Shown piece after piece: positions 27,809 through 36,924 of a DNA stretch of 64,000 nt (the stretch's first letter is position 1; the number at the start of each line of letters is the position of its first letter). Made by a program: the position numbers and the translations under genes. Location: positions 1 to 64,000 of the forward strand of contig NC_050730.1 of NCBI RefSeq assembly GCF_014133895.1, read 5' to 3'. This stretch comes from Torulaspora globosa. Lineage: Eukaryota > Ascomycota > Saccharomycetes > Saccharomycetales > Saccharomycetaceae. Below the pieces are notes generated by a model. It saw only the letters and a list, made by a program, of their open reading frames with translations, was not told the DNA's origin and ran no database searches.

Positions 27809-30800
27809 ATGCAAGTCTCGCCCGAGGCAGGCGAGTACCGGGGACGGCAAACTGTGGGACAGGATGGTACAGCTTCAGCCCAAACGAAGAGCTATAAGAA
27901 GATATGTGCGAGATGTCGAAGACCTATCACACAGAGTAATAAAAATGGAAAGACGACATTGAAGGCATTGGGGAAATACTACCATGAGGATTGCTTTACA
28001 TGCAATGACTGTGGGAGCCTTTTGAAGCCCAAATACTTTCCTTACGAGGTAGAAAACGGGGAGACGATTTTGCTTTGTCAGTATGATTACTTCAAACGGC
28101 ACAATCTGCTGTGTTTCGTTTGCGATAAGCCTTTAAGAGGGCTGTACTACACCGCATTTGGAGAGAGGTACGATGAGGAGCATTTTTCGTGTACCATATG
28201 TGCAGCACCCTGTGGTGTGAAGAAATGCTTTATGTACCAGAACAAACTGTATTGCAAATATCACTTCCTGAAATATTTCTCGAAACGATGCAGCGGTTGC
28301 AATTATCCTATATCGGACCAGTATATTGAGTTTCCGAAAGGTGACGAAGTGCATTGCTGGCATCCGGAGTGCTATGGGATTCATAAATATTGGCATGTCA
28401 ATCTGTCTGCGGATACCTTAGGTTTACCTAGCTTCCCAAAGCTTAAATACCAGGAAGGGGCCTCCTTATCAAATCCAACGCCCAAAGAGCTTGACAAGCA
28501 AATGCATGCTTTTAGTTCGATTTTATCAAGGACTTGGTCAGTGCTATACAGATTTGAGGAAGAGACGGCTTGCTGTATATCTGACATGTTCCAGTACTTG
28601 GCGAGTTTCGATCAAATAAAGGGAATCAACTCAACAGCTCTCTTTGTGCTTAAAATCGAGTGCTTATTCAAAGCTATTGGAACATTTGACATTCGCGACA
28701 AAGATCGATCGCCACCGAATGACCCTCAGAATTCTGCTTCGCAAATTCAAGATATCAATAATAGTTCGGAGAGTGTCAGCCTCAAGTATAGCAAATTCCC
28801 AAGAAATTTATCCACGAAAATCATGATATATTTACAGCTTCTACGGAAATTGAATGCTGAAGATTCAAAAGTCAACGTTTCTTCCTTCATGCCGGTCATT
28901 ACCGGACTTACTCATTTTTTGAAACTCCTAACGAGATACGGATTGTATAATGCATTGGAAAAGAATAAAGCCGGACGCTCGATGACACCCTTAATGAAAT
29001 TTTTGCGAGAGGTTGAGAGAAATGAAATCTACGAGAAAGATCCCTTCAATTACATTGATCTACCGATTAATGCTACGGACAACTGTACAGCATGTGGGAA
29101 ATATATTCAAGAAGATTGCATACAATTTCATGAGAATAGATGGCATATAAGTTGCTTCACTTGTTCTCAATGTCAAAAAAGCATCGAGCCGCGAGATATC
29201 GCTGACGCAACCTATAACAAGACTCTCAAGCATGCTATTTGCCCTCGATGTTCAGTCGGAGATCCTGCCTCCGTACCTGGATTTAAATATGTCACAAAGC
29301 TTGCCCAATTAATCTTCCTCCTAAAGATTGCTTTAATCAGATCCAAAGCTGTAATGGAAACTCAGATGAGAACAAGGCTTAATAAATCGTCTGAGAAGAT
29401 GGATAGCACATCTGTCTCTATGCAGCAGACGTACATTAGGACATTGAACGATATCAAAAGGCTCAAATCCAGGAGAGAATGTGTCCGAGTCACCCATGAT
29501 AAACAACAAGCGCGAAAATCAGTTGTTCTCGAGACAGGGGAGCACGACGTGAATAAAGTACAGCCGTGTCAAAATGGAAACCTTGTCATTCACACAGATC
29601 CACCAGTATCTTCTGAAAACGCCGGTCATGATAATGTTTTTACAGACACGAAAACTTTGACTCTTGATGATATCTCACGCATTGTGGCTGCTGAGCACGC
29701 CAGGGAATTAAGACCTAACGCATTCACACATTTCAAAAGAATAAGAGAAACTGATAGCGATACCATCAGTGTAGTTGCGAAAAAGAGTGGAATATACTAT
29801 TCGGAGTTGACCAAGAGCGACATGATCTTACTTCAAATGATCAGTCTCTCTTTGTTGACGTTAGATCAGCGAATAATAGCGAAAGATGTTGACGTGAGTA
29901 AATTGATTCCGCCTCCTCTAAAGACTGAAAAATCACCACCATCAAATGGTTTCTGGTACAGAATGAAATACATGATGAATAAGGAGCCTAAGAAGGTTAC
30001 CCCTGTGAAAGTATTTGGCACACCGCTAGACTCTCTCACGTCAAAGTGGGGAGTGGATTCTGAACTGGGAATAGGACCTGTCAAAATAAAAATTCCTATC
30101 ATAGTAGATGAACTGATTTCTACTCTCCGGCAGATGGATATGTCCGTCGAGGGTATTTTTCGCAAGAACGGTAACATTAAAAGACTAAAAAAGCTAACCA
30201 ATGAAATTGATAGTAATCCAGGAGTTATGCCTGATTTGTCAAAAGAGAACGCTATTCAACTTTCAGCATTGCTTAAGAAATACGTCAGAGAACTTCCTGA
30301 CCCACTTTTGACTTCCGAATTGTATAACATCTGGATCAATGCAGCCAAGTTGGAGGGAGAAAGTGAAAAGCAAAGAGTAATTTCTTTAGTGTACTGTATG
30401 CTACCGATGCATAACAGAAACGTGCTGGAAGTGCTTTTGTCATTTTTATGCTGGACAGCCTCTTTTTCGCATATTGAGAACGAGATGGGCTCCAAGATGG
30501 ATATTCATAATCTGTCGACGGTAATAACGCCCAACGTTCTTTATTTGCCAGATAGTACTGTACCGAAAGTCACTATTAGTGAAGTATCTGACACGTATGA
30601 CGATGCTTTTGCACATAATGAGGGTGAAAATTATTTTTTGGCAATTGAAATGATCGACTATTTAATAACACACAATGAGGATATGGGAATGGTTCCAAAG
30701 TTCCTGATGGCATTACTCAAGGAAATCAAGGACGATAATATTTGCAACTACGACCTTGTTAAAGACTTCATTACCAAGAAGTACAACAGCCGTAATATTG

Positions 30801-30883
30801 ACTTTTCCGAATTTGAAGTCCAAAGAAACATAGAAATGAAGCATTCGACTTCATTAGTAACGCAAGGTGAAGTTCTCAAATAG
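27809..30883 (+). CDS. LRG1: LIM-domain Rho-GAP Lrg1
   Basis: A 1024-residue protein (S. cerevisiae Lrg1 is 1017) that stimulates GTP hydrolysis by Rho1 and so controls beta-1,3-glucan synthesis and cell-wall signalling at growth sites. Three LIM zinc modules are visible: CARC..YYHEDCFTC from residue 33, CFVC..YDEEHFSCTIC from about 97, and CTACGKYIQEDC..WHISCFTC from about 425. A RhoGAP domain follows at about 735-985, with FGTPLDSLTSKWG at its start and the arginine finger in VEGIFRKNGN near 785. The first 27 residues are unrelated to other Lrg1 proteins, and the ATG at 27809 is the only one before the first LIM. In S. cerevisiae LRG1 (YDL240W) lies on chromosome IV; here it sits between ATG2 and ZWF1, the pre-duplication order. 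Confidence 0.96.
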   Translation: MQVSPEAGEYRGRQTVGQDGTASAQTKSYKKICARCRRPITQSNKNGKTTLKALGKYYHEDCFTCNDCGSLLKPKYFPYEVENGETILLCQYDYFKRHNLLCFVCDKPLRGLYYTAFGERYDEEHFSCTICAAPCGVKKCFMYQNKLYCKYHFLKYFSKRCSGCNYPISDQYIEFPKGDEVHCWHPECYGIHKYWHVNLSADTLGLPSFPKLKYQEGASLSNPTPKELDKQMHAFSSILSRTWSVLYRFEEETACCISDMFQYLASFDQIKGINSTALFVLKIECLFKAIGTFDIRDKDRSPPNDPQNSASQIQDINNSSESVSLKYSKFPRNLSTKIMIYLQLLRKLNAEDSKVNVSSFMPVITGLTHFLKLLTRYGLYNALEKNKAGRSMTPLMKFLREVERNEIYEKDPFNYIDLPINATDNCTACGKYIQEDCIQFHENRWHISCFTCSQCQKSIEPRDIADATYNKTLKHAICPRCSVGDPASVPGFKYVTKLAQLIFLLKIALIRSKAVMETQMRTRLNKSSEKMDSTSVSMQQTYIRTLNDIKRLKSRRECVRVTHDKQQARKSVVLETGEHDVNKVQPCQNGNLVIHTDPPVSSENAGHDNVFTDTKTLTLDDISRIVAAEHARELRPNAFTHFKRIRETDSDTISVVAKKSGIYYSELTKSDMILLQMISLSLLTLDQRIIAKDVDVSKLIPPPLKTEKSPPSNGFWYRMKYMMNKEPKKVTPVKVFGTPLDSLTSKWGVDSELGIGPVKIKIPIIVDELISTLRQMDMSVEGIFRKNGNIKRLKKLTNEIDSNPGVMPDLSKENAIQLSALLKKYVRELPDPLLTSELYNIWINAAKLEGESEKQRVISLVYCMLPMHNRNVLEVLLSFLCWTASFSHIENEMGSKMDIHNLSTVITPNVLYLPDSTVPKVTISEVSDTYDDAFAHNEGENYFLAIEMIDYLITHNEDMGMVPKFLMALLKEIKDDNICNYDLVKDFITKKYNSRNIDFSEFEVQRNIEMKHSTSLVTQGEVLK

Positions 30884-31032
30884 ATCCCGCTTGAATGTCT
30901 TTGTGAAATTGTGTTTGTAACATTATAAGACTTAATGAATAATACTTTATTTGAGACGTTATTGAAGGAGAGTATTCTCATCGCTTTCACTTGGGGCATT
31001 ACGTAGTGAGAGGTAAAGCAAATAAGGAGTGT

Positions 31033-32550
31033 TCACAACTTTGGTTGCTCTGAGTCTTCTGGTTGAGTTACCGGCCATTTATAAGAAACTTTATCTTGCA
31101 ACTGATAGTTGTGCTTTGCTAGATAATCCTTTAGGCCATGAGGACCTCTTGAACCATATGGATAAATTTCAGGAGTTGGTGCGTCTGGGCTTTCCAGGTA
31201 CTGTAGTAACGGAGTGAATAAAGACCAGCTGATTTCTAATTCATCGTCTCTGACAAAATTAGAATGATCACCCAACAACGCATCTCTGATTAAAACTTCA
31301 TAAGCTTCAGGAATCCAGAAGTCCTTGTATCTGCTTGAATACGTCAAATCCAGATCGGTCACTTGAGTTGCGTTAGATAAACCTGGAGTCTTGGCATTAA
31401 ACTTCAAATAAACAGCGGCGTTAGGTTGAACCCTTATGACTAGTTCGTTGTTAGGGATGTTTTTGAAGACACCGGAAGCTACAGCCTTGTATTGCAGTCT
31501 TATCTCGACCTTACCTTCGTTGAGGGCCTTACCGGCCCTCATTATCATAGGAACACCATCCCAGCGTTCGTTCTGAATTTTGAACGCGAGTGCAGCAAAG
31601 GTCACACATTTAGAGTCTTTGCTCACGGTTTCATCGTCTCTATATGCCGGTTTAGTACCATCTTCGGACTTACCGTACTGACCTAACAAGACATCTTCGT
31701 TGTCGATTGGAGCAAAGGCCTTCAGCACCTTGACTTTCTCGTCACGAATAGATTCTGGATCAAAAGACACCGGCCTTTCCATTGTCAGCAAAGTCAGTAC
31801 TTGCAGCAAATGGTTTTGCATGACATCTCTGATGATACCGATGTTATCGAAGTAGCCACCGCGCCCTTCAGTGCCAAAGGGCTCTTTGAACGAGATCTGA
31901 ACACTCTGGATATTCTCTTTGTTCCAGGAAGCATTCAGACATGTGTTCCCGAATCTCAAGAGCAGGATATTCTTGACCAGCTCCTTACCCAAGTAGTGGT
32001 CAATTCTGAAGATTTCCTCCTCCTTAAAAAGGGGAGCCAAATCCCTCTGTAAGGCTCTTGCTGACTCCAGGTCGTGGCCGAAGGGCTTTTCGACGATCAA
32101 ACGCGTCACGCCACTTGCGGCATACAACGTTGTCTTGATGTGAGTCGCCACTGTAAGGAAGACGCTTGGAGGCAGAGCAAAGTAGAACAGCCTGTGCGGC
32201 TCCTGTACCTCTTTGCTGCTCTCGAACTCTTCAATCAGCTTCGACATCTTCTGATATCCCTCTGAAGTGTCGTAAGCTCCTGAGACGTACGTGATCATCT
32301 TGAAAAACTCCTCCACCTTCACATTGTCAGCCTCGCCATGCGTTTTCTTCAGATAAGGCTCAATTCTCTCTCTCAGTTCCTGCAAGTTCAATTTCGACCT
32401 GGCATACCCGAAAATCTTAGTACTTGGGTCCAGATATCCCTCTCTGAACAGACCAAACAACGCTGGGAACGTCTTCTTCTTCGCCAAGTCCCCCGAGGCC
32501 CCAAATACAACAATCACCGTGTTCTTCACAAACTTCACCGGCTCAGACAT
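31033..32550 (-). CDS. ZWF1: glucose-6-phosphate dehydrogenase
   Basis: A 505-residue enzyme, the same length as S. cerevisiae Zwf1. It oxidises glucose 6-phosphate to 6-phosphogluconolactone with NADP+, the committed step of the oxidative pentose phosphate pathway in the cytosol. The NADP-binding GASGDLAKKK lies at residues 17-26, EKPFGHDLESA at 154-164 and the active-site signature RIDHYLGKEL at 182-191. The ATG at 32550 is used; 31 further codons upward begin at GTG and are rejected. The 323-base upstream region holds TATATAA near 32695 and no other clear site. The gene is convergent with LRG1, with only 149 bases between stops, and is followed upstream by NAR1 on the same strand. Confidence 0.98.
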   Translation of the reverse strand: MSEPVKFVKNTVIVVFGASGDLAKKKTFPALFGLFREGYLDPSTKIFGYARSKLNLQELRERIEPYLKKTHGEADNVKVEEFFKMITYVSGAYDTSEGYQKMSKLIEEFESSKEVQEPHRLFYFALPPSVFLTVATHIKTTLYAASGVTRLIVEKPFGHDLESARALQRDLAPLFKEEEIFRIDHYLGKELVKNILLLRFGNTCLNASWNKENIQSVQISFKEPFGTEGRGGYFDNIGIIRDVMQNHLLQVLTLLTMERPVSFDPESIRDEKVKVLKAFAPIDNEDVLLGQYGKSEDGTKPAYRDDETVSKDSKCVTFAALAFKIQNERWDGVPMIMRAGKALNEGKVEIRLQYKAVASGVFKNIPNNELVIRVQPNAAVYLKFNAKTPGLSNATQVTDLDLTYSSRYKDFWIPEAYEVLIRDALLGDHSNFVRDDELEISWSLFTPLLQYLESPDAPTPEIYPYGSRGPHGLKDYLAKHNYQLQDKVSYKWPVTQPEDSEQPKL

Positions 32551-32873
32551 CCTAACACAACTGCAATCTAGCTCAATTGGCCAACGTCCCAACGACGACG
32601 AGCAATACCTTATCCTGCAAGCGATTCCTTCGCTTTTTATCACTTCACTAAAGGGGGTAACACCGTACGAACAACCCAGTCAATCACTAATTGATTATAT
32701 AATCTGGGTACTTCCACGGCTGAATGCGTCCACAGTAATTCTTGCCTCATTGTTAATTCTCGATGGTCCCACCGTGCTTAGGTAATTCTGCTTGCCTCCT
32801 GGGACGGTTAGCTGGAACGAGCCCGCTGCCCCTCCAACAACTTTTTTTTAGCGACGCCACACTAATGGCGCGA

Positions 32874-34280
32874 TTACCAAGTGTTGCCCAATGAGACAAC
32901 ATCGTTGGACCGCGATGTGATGGGATGGAATTGATACCGGTAGGGCATGTTGTGGGCGACGGAGGTGGTGTCTATGTGCCTGCCCATGCGTATGGGGTCG
33001 ACGGGGACGAGTTCTTGTGCGTAGCGAGTGTTTAGCTGGTCCACGAGCGTCTTGCGCTTGGTGGAGTCGCCTTCGAGTAGGCCACCTCCGTTGATGCAGC
33101 CTCCGGGACATGCCATTACCTCGATGAAGTCTGTGGCAGAGAGATCGGCTACCTCGGGCTTCTTTTGGACCGCGGCGTTGGTCTGCCTGTTCTTGAGCAA
33201 CCGTGCGTTGCGCGGCTTCGCAGACTTCTGGGTTAGTTTGCGAACCATGTTTTGGATGTTTCTGAAACCGTAGAGCTCGGTAGCGGAGGCGAGTGTTTGG
33301 TCGCTGGCTGCGTCGACGAGCCTGTACTCGCGGACGTCGCTGTTCTTGCCCTCTACAATCAGTAGCTCGGCTTGCGGGTTCAGCTGGTGCATCTCGCGGA
33401 TGTACTGGAAGGCGAATCCGCCGGAACTGCTTCCCTCGTTCGAGGACCAGTGCAGCGTGAGATCCCACCCGTCCGGCGACATCGAGCGCAGAAGGCTGGC
33501 ATCTTGGGTCTTGTATTGGCGTAGGTCTATGCCGAGCTCTTGGAACATGGTGACTAGCTCTCTCGGAGTGATGACACAATCAACCTCTTGTTCGCCGTCG
33601 GGTCTGGACGCTTCTAGTTTCTTGTCGAAGCAGGGCATGATGGCCAAGTGATAGAGCTTCTCGTTCACAGAAAGCTTGAGCAGAGACCCGGTGATCTGCT
33701 GCGGCGACTTGACGTTCAGCAGATAGGGCACCAGTTCCGGCTTGGTCTTCTCAGCGTAGAGAACGAACCCCGGACAGACAGCACTCAGCAGCGGTTTTCT
33801 GACTGCCTGCGGTTCCTGTCTGGCGGCCATAATAGCCTGGTTGCTGCGGCTTATGGTTATGCCTCTCCCGACCTGGGTCCCGACAAGATACTTACAGCGG
33901 AAGAACTGTTTGAACATGTTCGCCAGGCAGAGGTCAAGCTCGTCCAGCATCATGCCATAGTAGTTCGCCAGCGATATCCTGCTCTGAGGTGATATGCTTA
34001 CCGCCAACCTAGTCTCATCTCCCAGGTTCTTCCATGCATCAACAAAAACCGTGTGGCTCTGTCTGCTAAGCAAGATTTCCTCGCTGGAGGTAATGCAACC
34101 AGCACAAGCCAAGCAGTCCTGTAGACTTATCGAGACTTTCTCCAATTCGCTTGGCTCCTTGCCAACCTCAAACTCTGTGGGTTCGTCCTTGCCTGTCTTC
34201 TTTGTCTCTACCGGCCTCACACAGGCCAATCCAGGGCTTATGAAGTCATTCAGATCTTCCTCTGATAGCAATGCACTCAT
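32874..34280 (-). CDS. NAR1: cytosolic Fe-S assembly protein Nar1
   Basis: A 468-residue hydrogenase-like protein of the cytosolic iron-sulfur assembly (CIA) pathway, passing Fe-S clusters from the Nbp35-Cfd1 scaffold to the Cia1-targeting complex. The N-terminal cluster ligands are Cys20 and the CLACAGC set (Cys56, 59, 62); the H-cluster-like site uses Cys169 (SAVCPGF), Cys217 (MPCFDKK), Cys391 and Cys395 (CPGGCINGGG). The sequence ends in GNTW; a terminal aromatic residue is the known targeting signal for the CIA complex. The start is the ATG at 34280 (MSALLSEEDLNDFISPGLAC, as in S. cerevisiae); upward codons begin at TTG. It is divergent from LAP3 with 444 bases between starts. Confidence 0.97.
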   Translation of the reverse strand: MSALLSEEDLNDFISPGLACVRPVETKKTGKDEPTEFEVGKEPSELEKVSISLQDCLACAGCITSSEEILLSRQSHTVFVDAWKNLGDETRLAVSISPQSRISLANYYGMMLDELDLCLANMFKQFFRCKYLVGTQVGRGITISRSNQAIMAARQEPQAVRKPLLSAVCPGFVLYAEKTKPELVPYLLNVKSPQQITGSLLKLSVNEKLYHLAIMPCFDKKLEASRPDGEQEVDCVITPRELVTMFQELGIDLRQYKTQDASLLRSMSPDGWDLTLHWSSNEGSSSGGFAFQYIREMHQLNPQAELLIVEGKNSDVREYRLVDAASDQTLASATELYGFRNIQNMVRKLTQKSAKPRNARLLKNRQTNAAVQKKPEVADLSATDFIEVMACPGGCINGGGLLEGDSTKRKTLVDQLNTRYAQELVPVDPIRMGRHIDTTSVAHNMPYRYQFHPITSRSNDVVSLGNTW

Positions 34281-34724
34281 AGCTGGTCGAATAATGCGCA
34301 AAGAGGACCTTATGCTGTCGTAGAAGCCTTAAGCCTGTAAGCCATCAGCTCTTTTTTTACATATATGCTGTATGGATGCTTAGAAATAGTACTCGGACCT
34401 TGCAAGAAATAAGAGTGAAGGTCTGCCATAGGCTGGATGGCTTCTATTGATGTTGGTAGCGTCCAGTTTGGCCGCTTGATTGCTAGGATTTCTACATATA
34501 ACAACTTTTGCGGCCTTGGACACCTCTTTCCGACCTTTCCAGAGAAGGTCGTAACTGCTATGAGATATAAAGGCTCTCAAAACTCAATTCTCTGGGAACG
34601 CCTCGTAGTTCACTTGGTCCCTTATCTAAACGCTCCCGGATACAGCGCTCGAAGGATCTCGACACCCGCAGGGTGACTGGAACCGATAACGTCTTGTCAC
34701 TGAACTACGACTGAGTCCTCGAGA

Positions 34725-36194
34725 ATGGCTATCACCAGTTGGTCGTACCTTTTGACCTATAAAAGGGCCTTGATGGCAAGAACCAGTAGCTCTCCCATGC
34801 AACTTCTCAAGCGCTCCTTCTCGTCTGAAACCAATAGTTGTACAATGGCTTCGATTGACATCAATAAAATCAACTCCTGGAACGAAGAATTCAAGGCTGA
34901 CCAGTCGCATCTGCTTGCCAGCACGGTGCTGAAGAACGATGATGTGAGCAAGATCCTCTTAAACAGGTCCCGGTTATTACAGCAAGATGTTCGTGTTTTC
35001 AACACATCGGTCAGCACAGAAGGTGCCCCTGTAACCAACCAACGGTCATCTGGAAGATGTTGGCTGTTTGCGGCAACCAATCAGCTGAGATTGAACGTTG
35101 CAGCAGAGCTGAACTTGAAAGAATTTGAACTTTCGCAAGCGTATTTGTTCTTCTATGATAAGCTGGAAAAGGCTAATTACTTCCTTGACCAAATCATCGA
35201 CACCCATGAGGAGAGAGACGGGTCGCGCTTGGTTGACTACCTGCTGACTGACCCTACGGGCGACGGCGGTCAGTACAGTATGCTTCTTAATCTCATCAAG
35301 AAGTATGGTTTAATCCCTAAGGATTTGTACAACGATTTGCCCTACTCAACTACGTCGTCGAGAGCCTGGAACAGTTTGCTCAAGTCGAAACTCAGAGAAT
35401 TTGCAGAGATATTGAGATCCGAGTTGGCTCTTGCGAAGGACGTCAGGGAGCTGAGAACCAGCATGCAAAAGGAGATCTTCAGGCTAATGTGCTTGTTCAT
35501 GGATATCCCTCCCGTGAAACCAAACCAGGAGTTCACTTGGACCTATGAGGACAAGGATAAAAAGGTTCACACCTTGAAAACGACTCCATTGAAATTTGCC
35601 TCCAAGTACGCGAAACTGGACTGCAGCAAACCTGTTTCGCTGATTAACGATCCTAGACATCCTTATGGTAAGCTGATTGAGATTGACCGTCTGGGCAACG
35701 TCCTGGGCGGTGACAAGGTCATCTACTTGAACGTGGACAACCAGGTTCTCTCAGATCTGGTTGTCAAAAGATTAAAGAATAACAAGACAGTCTTCTTTGG
35801 CTCGCATACACCTAAATTTATGGACAAGCAGTTTGGTGTCATGGACGTTCAGTTGTGGAACTACCCCGCTATCAATTACGATTTGAAGCAGAGTAAAGCC
35901 TCTAGGATCAAGTACGGCGAGAGTTTGATGACCCATGCAATGTTGATAACAGGTTGCCACGTTGATGAGAGCTCAGGAAAGCCCGTGCGCTACCGCGTCG
36001 AAAATTCGTGGGGCAAGGATTCAGGTAAGGACGGTATGTATGTTATGACTCAGGAGTACTTCGAAGAATACTGTTTCCAAATTGTGGTGGACATCAATGA
36101 ACTACCCAAGAATCTCGCTTCGAAGTTTACGTCGAAGGATGAGAAGCCAATTGTGCTACCAATTTGGGATCCTATGGGTGCATTGGCCCAGTGA
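34725..36194 (+). CDS. LAP3: bleomycin hydrolase / aminopeptidase Lap3
   Basis: A 489-residue papain-family cysteine aminopeptidase (Gal6/Blh1), a self-compartmentalising hexamer that degrades homocysteine thiolactone and inactivates bleomycin. Catalytic Cys112 is in [13 protein letters not shown], the His in [11 protein letters not shown] and the Asn in [13 protein letters not shown]. The C-terminus PMGALAQ is the self-processed arm that reaches the active site. The first 40 residues are basic and Ser/Leu-rich without acidic residues until residue 35 ([21 protein letters not shown]), a good mitochondrial presequence; the body that matches short-form Lap3 begins at Met41 (34845). A TATAAAAG at 34758-34765, inside the presequence codons, could drive a short cytosolic form. 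The 444-base NAR1-LAP3 spacer shows no other clear element. Confidence 0.96.
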   Translation: MAITSWSYLLTYKRALMARTSSSPMQLLKRSFSSETNSCTMASIDINKINSWNEEFKADQSHLLASTVLKNDDVSKILLNRSRLLQQDVRVFNTSVSTEGAPVTNQRSSGRCWLFAATNQLRLNVAAELNLKEFELSQAYLFFYDKLEKANYFLDQIIDTHEERDGSRLVDYLLTDPTGDGGQYSMLLNLIKKYGLIPKDLYNDLPYSTTSSRAWNSLLKSKLREFAEILRSELALAKDVRELRTSMQKEIFRLMCLFMDIPPVKPNQEFTWTYEDKDKKVHTLKTTPLKFASKYAKLDCSKPVSLINDPRHPYGKLIEIDRLGNVLGGDKVIYLNVDNQVLSDLVVKRLKNNKTVFFGSHTPKFMDKQFGVMDVQLWNYPAINYDLKQSKASRIKYGESLMTHAMLITGCHVDESSGKPVRYRVENSWGKDSGKDGMYVMTQEYFEEYCFQIVVDINELPKNLASKFTSKDEKPIVLPIWDPMGALAQ

Positions 36195-36924
36195 TCTCGC
36201 AGCCCGAAGCTGTGAAACTACTCTTATCAAATAGCTGAGTATTAATATATAGCACAAAAGGGACAAAGATCTCCAGTCCTACAGTAGTTACCTTGAGAGA
36301 CTATCTAAATTCATTCTTGTCATTCCGCTATGCCCTGCAAAAACGTCATCACAGTGGAACAAGGCTCCCTGGTTGGGGGATGTTGTAGACAGGATATGCA
36401 AGGCTTGTTGGTCCTCTTATTCCCGCCATCAGGTTATTCTATTTCTACGGATTGTACTTCGCGTCGCCTTTTCTGCTTCGTGGGACCAAAACATAAAAAC
36501 TGAAAGCACCAAGTCAACATCTACCGATAAAAGTCAACGCCAAGAGCTCCCAATTAATCGTATTCTGCTCCGCTTGAGGGACGAATTCTACTCTTGTCCA
36601 CATTGTGCTGCAAGCTTGAGACCAGGGCACGCCTTATCTTCAGGAAGCCGTATGTCTCTAAGAATTTCAAAAACTTGGAAGACAGACGTAGGGACGCCTG
36701 CGCGGCTCTATTAGCCTAGCAGGATATCATAAGATGGTTCGCTAGCTTGAATCACGGTTATCAAATGGCTCTAAGATGATGGTTTACTTGTGCTCGGCAG
36801 GGTGACCGCCAATATGAAATCGAAAGTAATAATAATCTAATGAACAATGATGAGACACTACGACGTAGAGGATCTGAAGTAGCGGTTTGCCTGGCGATTT
36901 AGGCGGATCGCCATAATTGAATAA
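36195..36924. other. LAP3-KEX2 intergenic
   Basis: In 730 bases I see no convincing gene. A 113-codon frame (36373-36714) begins at TTG and matches nothing. The last 100 bases are A/T-rich and presumably carry the KEX2 promoter. Confidence 0.45.

Noticed and set aside
27621..27962. 113-codon frame overlapping the LRG1 start
   Set aside because: It begins at TTG, has no early ATG, matches no family, and LRG1 with its first LIM module is in another frame.
36373..36714. 113-codon frame between LAP3 and KEX2
   Set aside because: TTG start, no recognisable motif, and S. cerevisiae has no gene at this position.
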